Shown piece by piece: positions 26,181 through 36,263 of a stretch of 64,000 nt of DNA. Every line of letters starts with the position of its first letter. The stretch's first letter is position 1. The stretch is from Sphingomonas sanguinis (lineage in GTDB: Bacteria > Pseudomonadota > Alphaproteobacteria > Sphingomonadales > Sphingomonadaceae): contig NZ_CP079203.1 of NCBI RefSeq assembly GCF_019297835.1, forward strand, positions 1,709,001 to 1,773,000, written 5' to 3'. Both the position numbers and the translations under genes were made by a program. The notes beneath the pieces are model-generated. The model ran no database searches and was not told the origin of the DNA. It saw only the letters and a program-made list of their open reading frames with translations.

Positions 26181-27550
26181 ACCAGCCACAGGGCGAGCGG
26201 GATCGCGACCGCCGCCCACAGGTACAGGCCGTCCCACGTCGTCCATCCCCACCAGTCGGAGGGAATGGTACGCAGGTCGCCGACCAGAAAGCGCTGCTGC
26301 ATAACCGCCTGCCACCAGGCCCAGCGGAAGGTCGGCGGCGCGAAGATTTCGGCCGAGGCGATGGTCAGATTGATCACGACCGAGGCCGCCAGCACCAGCG
26401 CCAGCGCAGCCCTCTGCCAAAGCGCCCGCGCCATCACCCAGAGCGGCGCCAACCCCAGCGCCAATACGCCCGCCAGCGGCATCGCATGACGCGGGCCGGT
26501 GGCGTTGCCGCCGTCCCAATAGACATAGGCCGCGTTGACCAGCAGCGCGACGAGCGTCACCCCGGCCGCAGTCAGCGCAGCCCCGCGCGTCGCCCGTTCC
26601 TCCGCCAGCCGCCACAGCCCGATCGGTGCCAGGACCAGCACCGGCGCGACCCAGACGATCCCGCGCATCGGCCCGAACAGGATTTCACGCAAGACGGCGA
26701 TCCGGGGAAAGGTCAGCCCGAATAGCCCCTGATTCATGCCCTCGAACCCGACCACGCCCGAATAGCCGATGCGGAACATGGTCCCGAAGGCGAAGAGATT
26801 ATAGGCGAATAGCGGCAACAGCCCGACCAGCCCCGCCACCAGAAACGGCACCAGCGCCTTGGGGTTCGCCCGGTGGCGCGCCAGTGCCCAAAGCCCGATG
26901 ACCGACCCGGCCAGCACCGCCTGATACTCGACCACCACCGCCCAGCCGAGCGCCAGCCCCGCCACCGCCAGCCATCTGCCGCCACCCCGCGCGACCCCGG
27001 CGAGCGCGATGACGAACAGCGCCGCCACACTCGCATGGCCGAGCAGCGTGGTGGAATAGCCCCAGATCGGCGTGCCCAGCGCATAGCCGAGGCCTGCGAA
27101 CAACGCCGCCCCCGCGCTGCCGCTCAGCCCCAGCGCCAGATCGAACAACAGCACGGCCGCGGTCGCGGTCAGCAGCGCCGATCCGGTGGCGGCGGCGACC
27201 CGCGTGCGCAGTTTCAGATAATCGACGAACTCTGGGTCGACCGAAGACAGGACATGCCGCTCGGCCCGGTCGCCGGTGACGAGATCGGTCAACGCCACGG
27301 CGGGCAACGCCATCAGCGTCATGCCGGGCGCCTTGTCGAGATAGGCGTGCGCGCCGAACTGCGCCTTGTCGATGGTCAGCGGCGCGAACGGGTCGATGGT
27401 CGCGGTGCCGTTTTCGACCATGCGGATCGTGGCGAACAGGCGGGTCGCGTTGTTGGGGTTGAACTCCCACGATCCGAACCAGGCGCAGGAGAACCAGACC
27501 AGCAGGAACAGCCCCGCCCGAATACCTCCCAAGCCCTGCCACCGTGCCAT
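26135..27550 (-). CDS. Polytopic membrane protein, GT-C-like
   Basis: A 471-residue protein with about ten or more membrane segments. A first segment near residues 8-25 is followed by a soluble loop (about 27-100) with KAPGM and VLSSVDPEFV, then long hydrophobic runs. The layout, one loop after the first membrane segment and many C-terminal segments, resembles GT-C glycosyltransferases or O-antigen-type membrane proteins, but I see no certain catalytic motif (an Asp-containing loop FDPFAPLTID lies near residues 50-60). The 3' end overlaps DedA by 46 bases. Function is not assigned. Confidence 0.7.
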   Translation of the reverse strand: MARWQGLGGIRAGLFLLVWFSCAWFGSWEFNPNNATRLFATIRMVENGTATIDPFAPLTIDKAQFGAHAYLDKAPGMTLMALPAVALTDLVTGDRAERHVLSSVDPEFVDYLKLRTRVAAATGSALLTATAAVLLFDLALGLSGSAGAALFAGLGYALGTPIWGYSTTLLGHASVAALFVIALAGVARGGGRWLAVAGLALGWAVVVEYQAVLAGSVIGLWALARHRANPKALVPFLVAGLVGLLPLFAYNLFAFGTMFRIGYSGVVGFEGMNQGLFGLTFPRIAVLREILFGPMRGIVWVAPVLVLAPIGLWRLAEERATRGAALTAAGVTLVALLVNAAYVYWDGGNATGPRHAMPLAGVLALGLAPLWVMARALWQRAALALVLAASVVINLTIASAEIFAPPTFRWAWWQAVMQQRFLVGDLRTIPSDWWGWTTWDGLYLWAAVAIPLALWLVQSCARFSPRTRCQT

Positions 27551-27604
27551 CGGATCACCCCTTGGTTCGAGGCGGTGGGGCTAGCGGGGCGGGACATACG
27601 GCGC

Positions 27605-27737
27605 AATCCTCCCCGGCACGGGGAGGTGGCATCGCGCCGGCGATGACGGAGGGGGATTTCCACACAGGGCGCCCCCTGCCGCTCGCCCCCTCCACCACCG
27701 CTTCGCGGCGGTCCCCCTCCCCGTGCCGGGGAGGATT
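27605..27737. repeat. Family A palindromic element, copy 4
   Basis: About 133 bases with end hairpins CCTCCCCGGCACGGGGAGG and CCTCCCCGTGCCGGGGAGG. Internal hairpins are GGCATCGCGCCGGCGATGACGG and CCACCACCGCTTCGCGGCGG. The stem bases in the internal arms differ from copies 1-3 but are paired again, which suggests that base pairing is conserved. Confidence 0.85.
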
Positions 27738-27741
27738 TCAA

Positions 27742-28212
27742 TCAGGCGCTGATCGGCAGCGACGTCGTCGACTTGATCTCCGACAACGCCACGGTCGAGT
27801 TGATTTCCTGCACCCCCGGCAGGTTGGACAGCCGCTCGAAGAACAGCCGTTCGTAGGATTCGATGTCCGCCGCGACGATGCGCAGCATGAAGTCGACCGA
27901 GCCCATCAACACATGACATTCCATCACCTCGGGCACCTCGCGGATCGCGGCGGTGAACTCGTCGAGATTGGCGCGGCCATGCGCGTTCAGCTTCACCTGC
28001 GCGAAGATTTGCGCCTTCAGCCCGACCTTGGCCCGGTCGACCAGCGCGACCCGGCGCTTGATGATCCCCTCGCGCTCCAGCCGGTCGATCCGCCGCCAGC
28101 AGGGCGAGGCCGACAGCCCGACCGCCTCGGCGATGGCGGCAGTGGACAGGCTGGCATCCTCTTGCAGCAAGGCGAGGATGCGGCGTTCCCAGATATCCAG
28201 ACCTTGCGACAT
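27742..28212 (-). CDS. Lrp/AsnC family transcriptional regulator
   Basis: A 156-residue feast/famine regulator. Residues 3-60 form an N-terminal helix-turn-helix (LDIWERRILALLQED, then LSTAAIAEAVGLSASPCWRRI). The C-terminal AsnC ligand-binding domain follows, with VMECHVLMGSVDFML and the family segment LPGVQEINSTVALSEIK. The ATG at 28212 follows GGAGGATGAA. It is divergent from a leucine dehydrogenase gene; Lrp-type proteins often control the adjacent amino-acid catabolic gene, so leucine-responsive control of it is likely (inference). Confidence 0.92.
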   Translation of the reverse strand: MSQGLDIWERRILALLQEDASLSTAAIAEAVGLSASPCWRRIDRLEREGIIKRRVALVDRAKVGLKAQIFAQVKLNAHGRANLDEFTAAIREVPEVMECHVLMGSVDFMLRIVAADIESYERLFFERLSNLPGVQEINSTVALSEIKSTTSLPISA

Positions 28213-28340
28213 TTCATCCTCCAAATAGCATTTTTGAGGTCATTCTAACCGAAGAATCGACCATCGGCCATGGAATCGGATCAGATTCGCCTTTTGCTTC
28301 GGGCTATTTCCTTTCCAACAGAAATTCAGGGATAAGACCG
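28213..28340. promoter_or_regulatory. Divergent control region between lrp-like gene and leucine dehydrogenase
   Basis: A 128-base region more AT-rich than its surroundings (for example AAATAGCATTTTTGAGG). It contains overlapping half-site-like TTCT/AGAA patterns. Two divergent starts, each with its own ribosome site, imply two promoters here and probably binding sites for the Lrp protein. No single site is strong enough to name. Confidence 0.4.
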
Positions 28341-29408
28341 ATGCTCCGCCAAGCCCATGACCCACACAGCCTGCCCCCCGAAGAGGTGGTGACGTTCCAC
28401 GACAAGGACAGCGGGGCGAGCGGGGTCATCGTGCTGCACTCGACCACGCTCGGCCCGGCGGCGGGCGGGTGTCGGTTGTGGCACTATGCCGACGACCGCG
28501 CCGCGACGGTCGATGCACTGCGGCTGGCCGAGGGCATGGCGCTCAAGAACGCGCTGGCCGACCTGCCGTTCGGCGGAGGCAAGGCGGTGATCCGCCTGCC
28601 CCAGGGGCCGTTCGACCGCGCCGCGCTGTTCCGCGCGTTCGGGCATCAGGTGGCCGAATTGAAGGGCCGCTACGTCACCGCCGAGGATGTCGGGACCAGC
28701 GTCGCGGACATGGCGGAGGTCGCCATCCGCACCCGCCATGTCGCGGGACTGCCCGTGTCGGGCCAGAAGCCCGGCGGCGATCCCTCGCCCTGGACCGCGC
28801 TGGGCGTGGTACAGGCGATGCGCGTCGCGGTCAGCCAGCGCCTGGGCGCGGAGCTGTCCGACGTCACGGTCGGCGTCCAAGGGCTGGGCCATGTCGGCTA
28901 TGCGCTGTGCGAACTGCTGCACGAACAGGGCGCCAAGCTGATCGTCGCGGAGCCGCGCAGCGAGGTCGCGGCGCGCGCCGCCGACCGCTTCGGCGCGATG
29001 GTGATGAGCAGCCGGGCGCTGCTGTCCGCCCGCGTCGACGTGCTGGCCCCATGCGCGCTCGGCGGCGTGCTGGACGCCGAGACGATCGCCCAGTTGCGCG
29101 CGAGCGTGGTGTGCGGCGCGGCCAACAACCAGCTGGCGAGCGAAGACATGGCCGCGCGGCTGGCCGAACGCGACGTGCTCTATGCGCCGGACTTCCTCGC
29201 CAATGCGGGCGGGATCATCAACGTGGCGGGCGAGTATCTGGGCTGGCGCACCCCCGAAGTGCGGCGCCGGGTGCTGGCGGTCGGCAAGAAGATGGCGGCG
29301 GTTCTCGCGCTGGCGGACCGGAACGGCATCACGCCCGACGAGGCGGCCCGCGCCTTGGCGCTGGAGCGGATGGCACAGGTTCCGCGTGTGCAGGCGGTGG
29401 CGGCGTAG
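28341..29408 (+). CDS. Leucine dehydrogenase (Glu/Leu/Phe/Val dehydrogenase family)
   Basis: A 355-residue NAD-dependent amino-acid dehydrogenase. Substrate-binding signature LGPAAGGCRLWHY and NALADLPFGGGKAVI (active Lys) lie in the N-terminal domain; the C-terminal Rossmann fold carries VGVQGLGHVGYALCE. Residues CGAANNQLA and YAPDFLANAGGIINV are also typical. It would deaminate branched-chain amino acids to 2-oxo acids. The length matches leucine dehydrogenases rather than glutamate dehydrogenase. ATG 28341 is preceded by AGGGAT. Divergent from an Lrp-type regulator, its likely controller. Confidence 0.9.
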   Translation: MLRQAHDPHSLPPEEVVTFHDKDSGASGVIVLHSTTLGPAAGGCRLWHYADDRAATVDALRLAEGMALKNALADLPFGGGKAVIRLPQGPFDRAALFRAFGHQVAELKGRYVTAEDVGTSVADMAEVAIRTRHVAGLPVSGQKPGGDPSPWTALGVVQAMRVAVSQRLGAELSDVTVGVQGLGHVGYALCELLHEQGAKLIVAEPRSEVAARAADRFGAMVMSSRALLSARVDVLAPCALGGVLDAETIAQLRASVVCGAANNQLASEDMAARLAERDVLYAPDFLANAGGIINVAGEYLGWRTPEVRRRVLAVGKKMAAVLALADRNGITPDEAARALALERMAQVPRVQAVAA

Positions 29409-29426
29409 GGGGTATTCCCGCCCTTA

Positions 29427-29520
29427 GTTCAATCTGAGCGAAGTCGAAGGCCAAGGGCCGAAGTGCGCCAAGCCGCCCGTGCGGGGCGTGCGCTTCGACT
29501 TCGCTCAGCGTGAACGGAGG
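29427..29520. repeat. Family B elements, inverted pair
   Basis: GTTCAATCTGAGCGAAGTCG with AAGG (29427-29450) and CTTCGACTTCGCTCAGCG with TGAACGGAGG (29492-29520) are inverted copies about 40 bases apart. Confidence 0.75.
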
Positions 29521-29671
29521 TTGGGATACGCGGCGGAATGCACGGGGGTAGGCCCGTCAATGCCCTATGCTTTGCTAAGCTCCACCTCCGCTCAGGCCGG
29601 TCGAAGGTTTGGGTTGACGGCAAAATGCGCGGGGCAAGCTCGTCACCGCCCTATGCCATGCCTACCCCCCA

Positions 29672-29700
29672 CCTCCGTTCAGCCTGAGCGAAGTCGAAGG
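29672..29700. repeat. Family B element
   Basis: CCTCCGTTCAGCCTGAGCGA followed by AGTCGAAGG, the consensus form of the family B element. Confidence 0.75.
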
Positions 29701-29985
29701 CCAAGGGCTGACATCCGCCTAGAGCAGGATGACGTCAGATTAATCCACCCCTCCCCTTCAGGGCCGGGGGTGGGGCGCTTCCGCAAACGCCGTGCTTGGA
29801 GTGGGTCGACCCTATGTCATCCCAATCTAGCCGCCGCCGGATTTACGTTCTGGCTACTTTCAGCAGAAGCGGAGGTCGGACCTGCCCCCAACGCGCCACC
29901 CCGGCGAAGGCCGGGGTCCAGTTACGAGACGCCCATAAGGGCTACCAACGCGTGCCCCAAGCCTTTGCGACGATGACTCCACCTA

Positions 29986-30462
29986 TCACGGATTGCGCGG
30001 TGTATCGTCACGCTGGCGCTGAGCGTTGGCGGCGCGGTTCTCTCGCACGCGCTGGGCGAAGCACCCCGTCGCGCCGCCAGCGCCCACCGCCGAGCAGCTG
30101 CCGATGCTATTCACACCCGCGCCCTCGTTCAGCGTCCCCGTCGCGCGCGCCGCCCAGCTCTCATTCTCCGGCGTCACCTGGAGGTCGCGCAATTCCTTGG
30201 GCACGCGGAACTGTTCCTCCGCGCCGCGCCGGACGCAGACGACGATCTCGTTGCCCTGATTGTCGGTCGGGCAGCGCTCGTTGCCGAACAGGGTCAGTAC
30301 GCCGTTGACGGGGGCATTGCGCGACACCTCGCCCGGTGCCTCGATCTTCTTGGGCTTAACCGCACCGGGGGCGGCGACCTGTTGCGCCAGCGCCGGGGCC
30401 GTCCCTGCGCCTATGATCGTCATCATGGCCAACATGCCCGCGGCCCAGGACCGGTTCGTCAT
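29986..30462 (-). CDS. Secreted hypothetical protein
   Basis: A 158-residue protein with a signal peptide (MTNRSWAAGMLAMMTIIGAGTAPALAQ, cleavage after ALAQ). The mature part has a conserved-looking core GNERCPTDNQGNEIVVCVRRGAEEQFRVPKEL-type segment and a Cys near GSCSAVGAGGATGCF; four Cys could make two disulfides. It lacks any motif that I recognise; similar small secreted proteins with a GNEIVVC-type strand are frequent in sphingomonads. It lies 22 bases upstream of the ubiquinone hydroxylase gene in the opposite reading order but on the same strand. Confidence 0.65.
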   Translation of the reverse strand: MTNRSWAAGMLAMMTIIGAGTAPALAQQVAAPGAVKPKKIEAPGEVSRNAPVNGVLTLFGNERCPTDNQGNEIVVCVRRGAEEQFRVPKELRDLQVTPENESWAARATGTLNEGAGVNSIGSCSAVGAGGATGCFAQRVRENRAANAQRQRDDTPRNP

Positions 30463-30484
30463 CCTCTCTCTCCCGCTATATCGT

Positions 30485-31027
30485 TCAGAGGCGCTTGGCC
30501 GCTGCGATCGCGACCTTGCAGCCCGCCCGGATCAGTCCGAACATCACCGGATAGGCGATCGCCTCTTCCGCGCCCGCGCCCAGCGCATGGTCCCGATGCT
30601 CCAGCTCCTCGGCCTGAAAATCGGCGATGGCGTCCGACAACTCGGGATCGCTGTCGCCCAACTGGTCCAGCTGTTCCTGATAATGTTTGTCGATCTCCGT
30701 CTCGACCGCCGCGGTGCAGGCCATCGCCGCCTTGGGCCCGATCGCGGCGGTGATCGCGCCCAGTGCGAAACCGGCCTTGTCCCAGAAGGGCTGGAACAAG
30801 GTCGGGCGCACCCGGCGCTCGGCGATCATCCGGTCGAAGAACGCGCGGTGGCGCTCTTCCTGCTCGGCCATGTGGTGGATCGCGCGTGCAAAGGGATGCC
30901 GGTCGCCCAGCACCGCCAGCTGTCCCGCATAGATGCGGGTCGCGCCATATTCCCCGGCCTGGTCCACCCGGACCATCGCCTTCATCGGTTCGCGCCGGTC
31001 GCCCGGCATCCAGCGAAGCTGGCTCAT
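30485..31027 (-). CDS. Demethoxyubiquinone hydroxylase (Coq7/CAT5 type)
   Basis: A 180-residue di-iron enzyme of the Coq7 family that hydroxylates demethoxyubiquinone in ubiquinone synthesis. The two-fold repeated four-helix bundle is visible with ligand motifs: E in DQAGEYGA, ExxH in EQEERHRAFF, E in TEIDKHYQ, and ExxH in EELEHRDHAL. The ATG at 31027 overlaps the dsbB stop as ATGA. An open frame extends upstream to 31231 but runs through the dsbB gene. Sphingomonads use Coq7 where E. coli uses UbiF. Confidence 0.9.
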   Translation of the reverse strand: MSQLRWMPGDRREPMKAMVRVDQAGEYGATRIYAGQLAVLGDRHPFARAIHHMAEQEERHRAFFDRMIAERRVRPTLFQPFWDKAGFALGAITAAIGPKAAMACTAAVETEIDKHYQEQLDQLGDSDPELSDAIADFQAEELEHRDHALGAGAEEAIAYPVMFGLIRAGCKVAIAAAKRL

Positions 31028-31518
31028 CGCGCCTTCCTCATCAACAGCAGGATCGCCGCCGCACCGCCCAGCGAGAAGATCGCGTTGAACCCGGCCAGCG
31101 AAATCCCGCCCAGGGTCCATTGCGCCACATCGCAACGGATGACCGGCGCCTTCAAAATCGCGTTCAGCCGGTCGGCGGCGCTCCCGCCCGTGAAACTCAC
31201 CGTCGAGGTGCAAGCGGTAAAGCCCTGCCACCAGCCATATTCGACCCCGGCATGGGCGACACCGATCGCCCCCGACACCGCGATCAACAACGCCGCGAGC
31301 ACGACAAGCGATCCCCGGACGCTACGCTGCGGCACGAAGAAGGCAAGGAAGGCGGGCGCCAGCGCGGCGTAATGCGGCCAGCGCTGCCAATGGCACATCT
31401 CGCACGGGTAAAGCCCGCCGATAAGCTGACTGCCCCAGGCGCCGCCCAGCAGGGCGGCGGGCAGCAGGAAGGCGATCCAGTTCGCCATGCATTCGTTGCG
31501 GGTGCGCGGGGTCGCCAT
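31024..31518 (-). CDS. dsbB: Disulfide bond formation protein B (DsbB family)
   Basis: A 164-residue inner-membrane protein with four hydrophobic segments. The redox pair is CEMC in YPCEMCHWQRWP (quinone-linked), and the second periplasmic Cys pair is in ACTSTVSF and IRCDVAQW. DsbB reoxidises DsbA and passes electrons to ubiquinone; coincidentally the next gene makes ubiquinone. ATG 31518 was chosen; GTG 31524 overlaps the ctpA stop; ATG 31488 is later. Last bases overlap the Coq7 start. Confidence 0.88.
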   Translation of the reverse strand: MATPRTRNECMANWIAFLLPAALLGGAWGSQLIGGLYPCEMCHWQRWPHYAALAPAFLAFFVPQRSVRGSLVVLAALLIAVSGAIGVAHAGVEYGWWQGFTACTSTVSFTGGSAADRLNAILKAPVIRCDVAQWTLGGISLAGFNAIFSLGGAAAILLLMRKAR

Positions 31519-31520
31519 CG

Positions 31521-32885
<1,365 letters not shown>

Positions 32886-33004
32886 CGAGGGTCCTGGACC
32901 AGATAAGCAGACCGCCTGTGTAGCGGGAAGCCGGACGCAATCAAAGCGCAACCGTGCTGAACGGGGGGTGACCGGTGGCGTTCACCGGGGCGGCGAAATG
33001 CGCG

Positions 33005-33838
33005 TCAGGCCACCATGGTCTTATCGTGCGCCTCTGACCGGCAGGTTCGGTTGCGGCCATCCTGCTTGGCGCGGTACAGAGCCTTGTCGGCTCGTGCCAG
33101 CAGTTCGAAGGGCGTTTCGTCCGATGCGAGGGTTGCCACACCCAGGCTGGCCGTCATCATCAATATGTGGCCGTCGGGCAAGGGCACGGTCCGGGTGGCA
33201 ATCACATCGCGGAGCCGCTCGCCCAGCACCACGGCTTCGTCGAGATCCAGGTCGGGGGCCAGTACGACAAACTCCTCACCGCCGAAACGGGCAACCGCGT
33301 CCTCGCGCCGCACGCTATCGGCGAGAAGACCCCCTATGTGACGGATGACCCGATCGCCGATCGCATGGCCATAGGTGTCGTTCACATGCTTGAATCGGTC
33401 GATGTCGACGATCAGCGTCGAGAAGGGCGTGCCATAGCGGCGCGACCGATCGGTTTCTTCATGCAGCTTGGCATCCAGATACCGGCGATTGAAGAGGCCG
33501 GTCAGCGGGTCGCGAATCACATCGCGCTCCAGGGTGGAGATGCGCACGATATCGCGCGTCGTCAGGTCAGAAAGCCGGGCGACAATCAGGACGAATGCCC
33601 CGCCCGCCGCCAGGATCAGTGACACGATCACATCCGGGACCGCCACAACCGCGCCGCCGCGCAGGACTCCGAAAATGGCATAGCCCGCGATGAATGCGAC
33701 GATCAGTCGGCGCAGCCACACCCAGCTCGTCCGCATACGGCCATCCCCCAGCGTGCGCAGGATGGACGCGATGGACGGCAGGGACAGGACCAGAAAGGCC
33801 ATTCCCAAAACCACGGCGAACGAGACGAGCCAATTCAT
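33005..33838 (-). CDS. GGDEF domain diguanylate cyclase, membrane-bound
   Basis: A 277-residue protein with three to four N-terminal membrane segments (about 4-24, 42-62, 65-88) and a GGDEF domain (about 105-262). The catalytic GGEEF motif is intact, and the product-inhibition I-site RRED lies five residues before it, so the enzyme should make cyclic di-GMP and be feedback-inhibited. RYLDAKLHEETDRSRRYG is a typical cyclase helix. It lies between ctpA and the EnvC-like gene on the same strand. It is a lone insert compared with the usual arrangement in the order rsfS-rlmH-envC-ctpA (inference). Confidence 0.93.
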   Translation of the reverse strand: MNWLVSFAVVLGMAFLVLSLPSIASILRTLGDGRMRTSWVWLRRLIVAFIAGYAIFGVLRGGAVVAVPDVIVSLILAAGGAFVLIVARLSDLTTRDIVRISTLERDVIRDPLTGLFNRRYLDAKLHEETDRSRRYGTPFSTLIVDIDRFKHVNDTYGHAIGDRVIRHIGGLLADSVRREDAVARFGGEEFVVLAPDLDLDEAVVLGERLRDVIATRTVPLPDGHILMMTASLGVATLASDETPFELLARADKALYRAKQDGRNRTCRSEAHDKTMVA

Positions 33839-34239
33839 GGCATCGCGATACGGGGAATTACTCTAGATTAAGTTGATGGACAGGCCGTTTCGGCACTTGA
33901 GCATCGGCCAACGGTGCGCCGTCATCATGATCGGCCATGCCATTGGAGCATGATGACAATGCCTTCAATCAATGTGAGCCCCTCCCCTTCAAGGGTGGGG
34001 TGGGGCCCCTTCACGAACGCCGCGCTTGCGGATACGCCCCACCCCCGGGCTCCTCCCCCTGAAGGGGATGAGAGCATCTTATGTCATCTTGCTTTAGCGG
34101 GGCTTGTTTTGACTGGTCTTTCCACGCCCTGAGACGGGCGCGGAAGTGCCTGAGTCCGTCCTGTTCGCCCAGCCGATGATAGCGCGTTATGGCCTATATC
34201 TGTCCATGGCGTGAAACAGCCCCAAGACTATCCGAGCGC
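33839..34239. other. Intergenic region with palindromic element
   Basis: About 400 bases with no convincing gene. A nested GC-rich palindrome (family C, 33979-34069) is the only structured part; the remainder is A/T-rich compared with its surroundings. Confidence 0.55.
33979..34069. repeat. Family C nested hairpin
   Basis: CCCTCCCCTTCAAGGGTGGGG with TGGGGC on the left pairs with GCCCCACCCC and CCTCCCCCTGAAGGGGA on the right; the unpaired middle is about 30 bases. A half-copy is at 29745-29805, sharing CTCCCCTTCA, GGGTGGGGC and an AACGCCG-GCTTG tail. Confidence 0.65.
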
Positions 34240-35400
34240 TCACCCCAGCAGGGCGGCAATATCCATCGGCCGCCCGTCGCGGCGCAATTCGACCGTCACG
34301 CGCGGCTCGACACCGGCTCGTCCCCGTCCCGCCCGGCCGAGGACCGCCCCCGCTGTGACATGGTCGCCCGGTTTGACCGCGATGCCGCCCAAGCCGGTTA
34401 CCAGGCTGGTCCAGCCGGTGCCGTGATTCAGGATGACGATCCCGCCATAGCCCCGGAACGCGCCTGCATAGCGGACCTCGCCGCCCGCAGGCGCGACGAC
34501 CGGGGCGTAGGGGACGGTCGTTAGGGTGATGCCGCGCGCCCGCACGCCCGAGTCTGAAATCTCGCCGAAGCCACCTGCCACCCGGCCCTGCACCGGCAGG
34601 CGATAGGTGCCCGGCGCAATGGCGGGTCCCATCACGCCAGCACCGAGCGGGCGGGAGAGGGGTCCGGGCAGCGCCAGCAGTTCGCCCGCTATCGCCTTCG
34701 CTTCGCCGCGTTCGGCCATGCGGTCGACGATGTCGCGCGCCGCCTCGCCCAGCGCCAGCGCGCGGTTGGATTCGTCGATGGCGACCTGCCCCAGTGCCTC
34801 GGCGCGGCCGCGATGGCTCGCCTCTAGCCGGGCCAGCGCCTGGCGTTCGCTCTCCAGCTTGGCGGTGGTTTCGGTGAGGGCGCGCGCCGCCACCGTCACT
34901 TGTGCCCGGACCCGGCGGGTGGTGGCCAGTTCGGCGCGGACGGTGGCGGAACGCTGCGCGATGACGGGGGCGACGGTAGCGAAGACCGCACGCACATGCG
35001 CCAGATCGGCGACCGAACCGGGCTGCGCCACCGCCGCGACCGGGGGACGCGCGGCCATGCTCTGCATCGCGGCCAGCAGATGCGCGAGCGGGGCCTGCGC
35101 GCTGGCCAGTTTCGCCTGTTGCTGCTCGAGCAGCCCGGCGACCAGATCGACGCGGGCGCGGGCCGCCGTCACCTCGGCCTCCGCCGCTGCGACGCGGGCG
35201 GCCATGGCGCGTTCTTTGGCCTGGGCGATGGCGGCGGCGTTGCGCTCGGCTCCGGCCTGTTGCTCCAGCGCCTGGGCTCGCGCCTGCGCTGCCGCCGCAC
35301 CCGCACGGGCATCGGCCAGCCGTCGCTGGTCGGCGGCGATGTCGGTCGCGCCGAGCAGCGCCAGGGCCGCCAGCGCCAGCACGCCATGCCGCCGCCTCAC
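34240..35400 (-). CDS. EnvC-like murein hydrolase activator (degenerate LytM/M23)
   Basis: A 386-residue protein with an N-terminal signal (VLALAALALLGA), a long Ala/Gln/Arg-rich coiled-coil region (about 25-250) and a C-terminal LytM/M23 domain (about 275-386). Of the usual zinc ligands, the first His/Asp motif reads VRARGITLT here, without the His-x-x-x-Asp, and the last HxH region reads VTVELRRDG; only the HG of LNHGTGWT is kept. That fits the EnvC group, which activates amidases but does not cut. GTG at 35400 has GAAGG eight bases upstream and follows the rlmH stop by four bases. Confidence 0.85.
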   Translation of the reverse strand: MRRRHGVLALAALALLGATDIAADQRRLADARAGAAAAQARAQALEQQAGAERNAAAIAQAKERAMAARVAAAEAEVTAARARVDLVAGLLEQQQAKLASAQAPLAHLLAAMQSMAARPPVAAVAQPGSVADLAHVRAVFATVAPVIAQRSATVRAELATTRRVRAQVTVAARALTETTAKLESERQALARLEASHRGRAEALGQVAIDESNRALALGEAARDIVDRMAERGEAKAIAGELLALPGPLSRPLGAGVMGPAIAPGTYRLPVQGRVAGGFGEISDSGVRARGITLTTVPYAPVVAPAGGEVRYAGAFRGYGGIVILNHGTGWTSLVTGLGGIAVKPGDHVTAGAVLGRAGRGRAGVEPRVTVELRRDGRPMDIAALLG

Positions 35401-35404
35401 GCGT

Positions 35405-35827
35405 TCAGCCTTCGCGATGATAGGGGTGGTTGGCGAGGATGCTGGTCGCACGGAACAGCTGTTCGGCCAGCATCGCGCGCGCCATCATATGCGGCCAGGT
35501 CGCCCGGCCGTAGGAGATGAGCAGGTCGGCGCGCGCCCGGTCGGCATCCTCGAAGCCGTCCGCCGCGCCGATCATGAAGCGGCACTCGCGCACGCCATCA
35601 TCGCGCCAGCGCTCCAGCCGACGCGCGAAATCCATCGAGGACAGGTTCTCGCCCTTCTCGTCCATCAGGACCAGACGCGCCTGCCCCTCCAGCGGCGGGA
35701 CCTTGCCGCCGGTGTCGGGGAGTTCGGTGACCTTGGTCGGCCAGCCGATCCGTTTGATATAGCGGTCGACCAGCTCGGCCTCGGGCGAACGGCCGATCCG
35801 CCCGCGCGCGACGATATGCAGCAGCAC
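35405..35827 (-). CDS. rlmH: 23S rRNA (pseudouridine(1915)-N3)-methyltransferase RlmH
   Basis: A 140-residue SPOUT methyltransferase that modifies pseudouridine 1915 in helix 69 of 23S rRNA. It has the FMIGAADGF motif and C-terminal RATWPHMMARAMLAEQLFRA knot region with the closing PYHREG. The GTG start at 35827 gives LLHIVARGRIGRSPEAEL, matching the family's N-terminus; AAGG lies eight bases before. The longer open frame to 35890 overlaps rsfS. It is part of the proA-nadD-rsfS-rlmH-envC order. Confidence 0.94.
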   Translation of the reverse strand: MLLHIVARGRIGRSPEAELVDRYIKRIGWPTKVTELPDTGGKVPPLEGQARLVLMDEKGENLSSMDFARRLERWRDDGVRECRFMIGAADGFEDADRARADLLISYGRATWPHMMARAMLAEQLFRATSILANHPYHREG

Positions 35828-35846
35828 GGGCGGACCTTGGCGTGAA

Positions 35847-36251
35847 TCAGGGGTTACGGTCGGCCGGGCTGGCCGGGGGAGTCGGCGCATCGCCGAACGC
35901 CCACATGCGCTCCAGATTGTAGAAGGTGCGGACCTCGGGCCGGAACAGGTGGACGATGACGTCGTTCGCGTCGATCAGCACCCAGTCGGCGGTCGGCAGC
36001 CCCTCGATCCGGACCGAACGGCCGAACTCGGCCTTGATCTTTTCAGCGAGTTTCATCGCCATCGAGGCGACCTGCCGGGTCGAGCGACCGCTGGCGATCA
36101 CCATGAAATCGGCAATCGACGATTTGCCCGCGAGCGGGATCGAGATCGTCTCCACCGCCTGGTCGTCATCCAGCGACGCGAGGATCAGGCGATGCAGCGC
36201 CTCCACCTCGGCGGGATCGGACGGACGCGGCGATTGCGGGGAAGTGGCCAA
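35847..36251 (-). CDS. rsfS: Ribosome silencing factor RsfS
   Basis: A 134-residue protein that binds ribosomal protein L14 and blocks subunit joining in starvation. The core DFMVIASGRSTRQVASMA and the VIVHLFRPEVRTFYNLERMW motif are diagnostic. The N- and C-terminal tails are Pro/Ser-rich. It ends 19 bases before rlmH, so rsfS and rlmH are probably translated from one transcript. Confidence 0.95.
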   Translation of the reverse strand: MATSPQSPRPSDPAEVEALHRLILASLDDDQAVETISIPLAGKSSIADFMVIASGRSTRQVASMAMKLAEKIKAEFGRSVRIEGLPTADWVLIDANDVIVHLFRPEVRTFYNLERMWAFGDAPTPPASPADRNP

Positions 36252-36263
36252 GTGAGCTCCTGT

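Larger units (their letters stand above)
29409..29985. other. Repeat-rich intergenic region
   Basis: 577 bases without a convincing gene. It holds three clear family B copies (29427-29450, 29492-29520, 29672-29700), a degenerate one (29585-29607), a half-copy of the family C hairpin (29745-29805) and a stem ACCCCGGC-GAAG-GCCGGGGT at 29898-29917. Everything readable here is palindromic. Confidence 0.6.
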
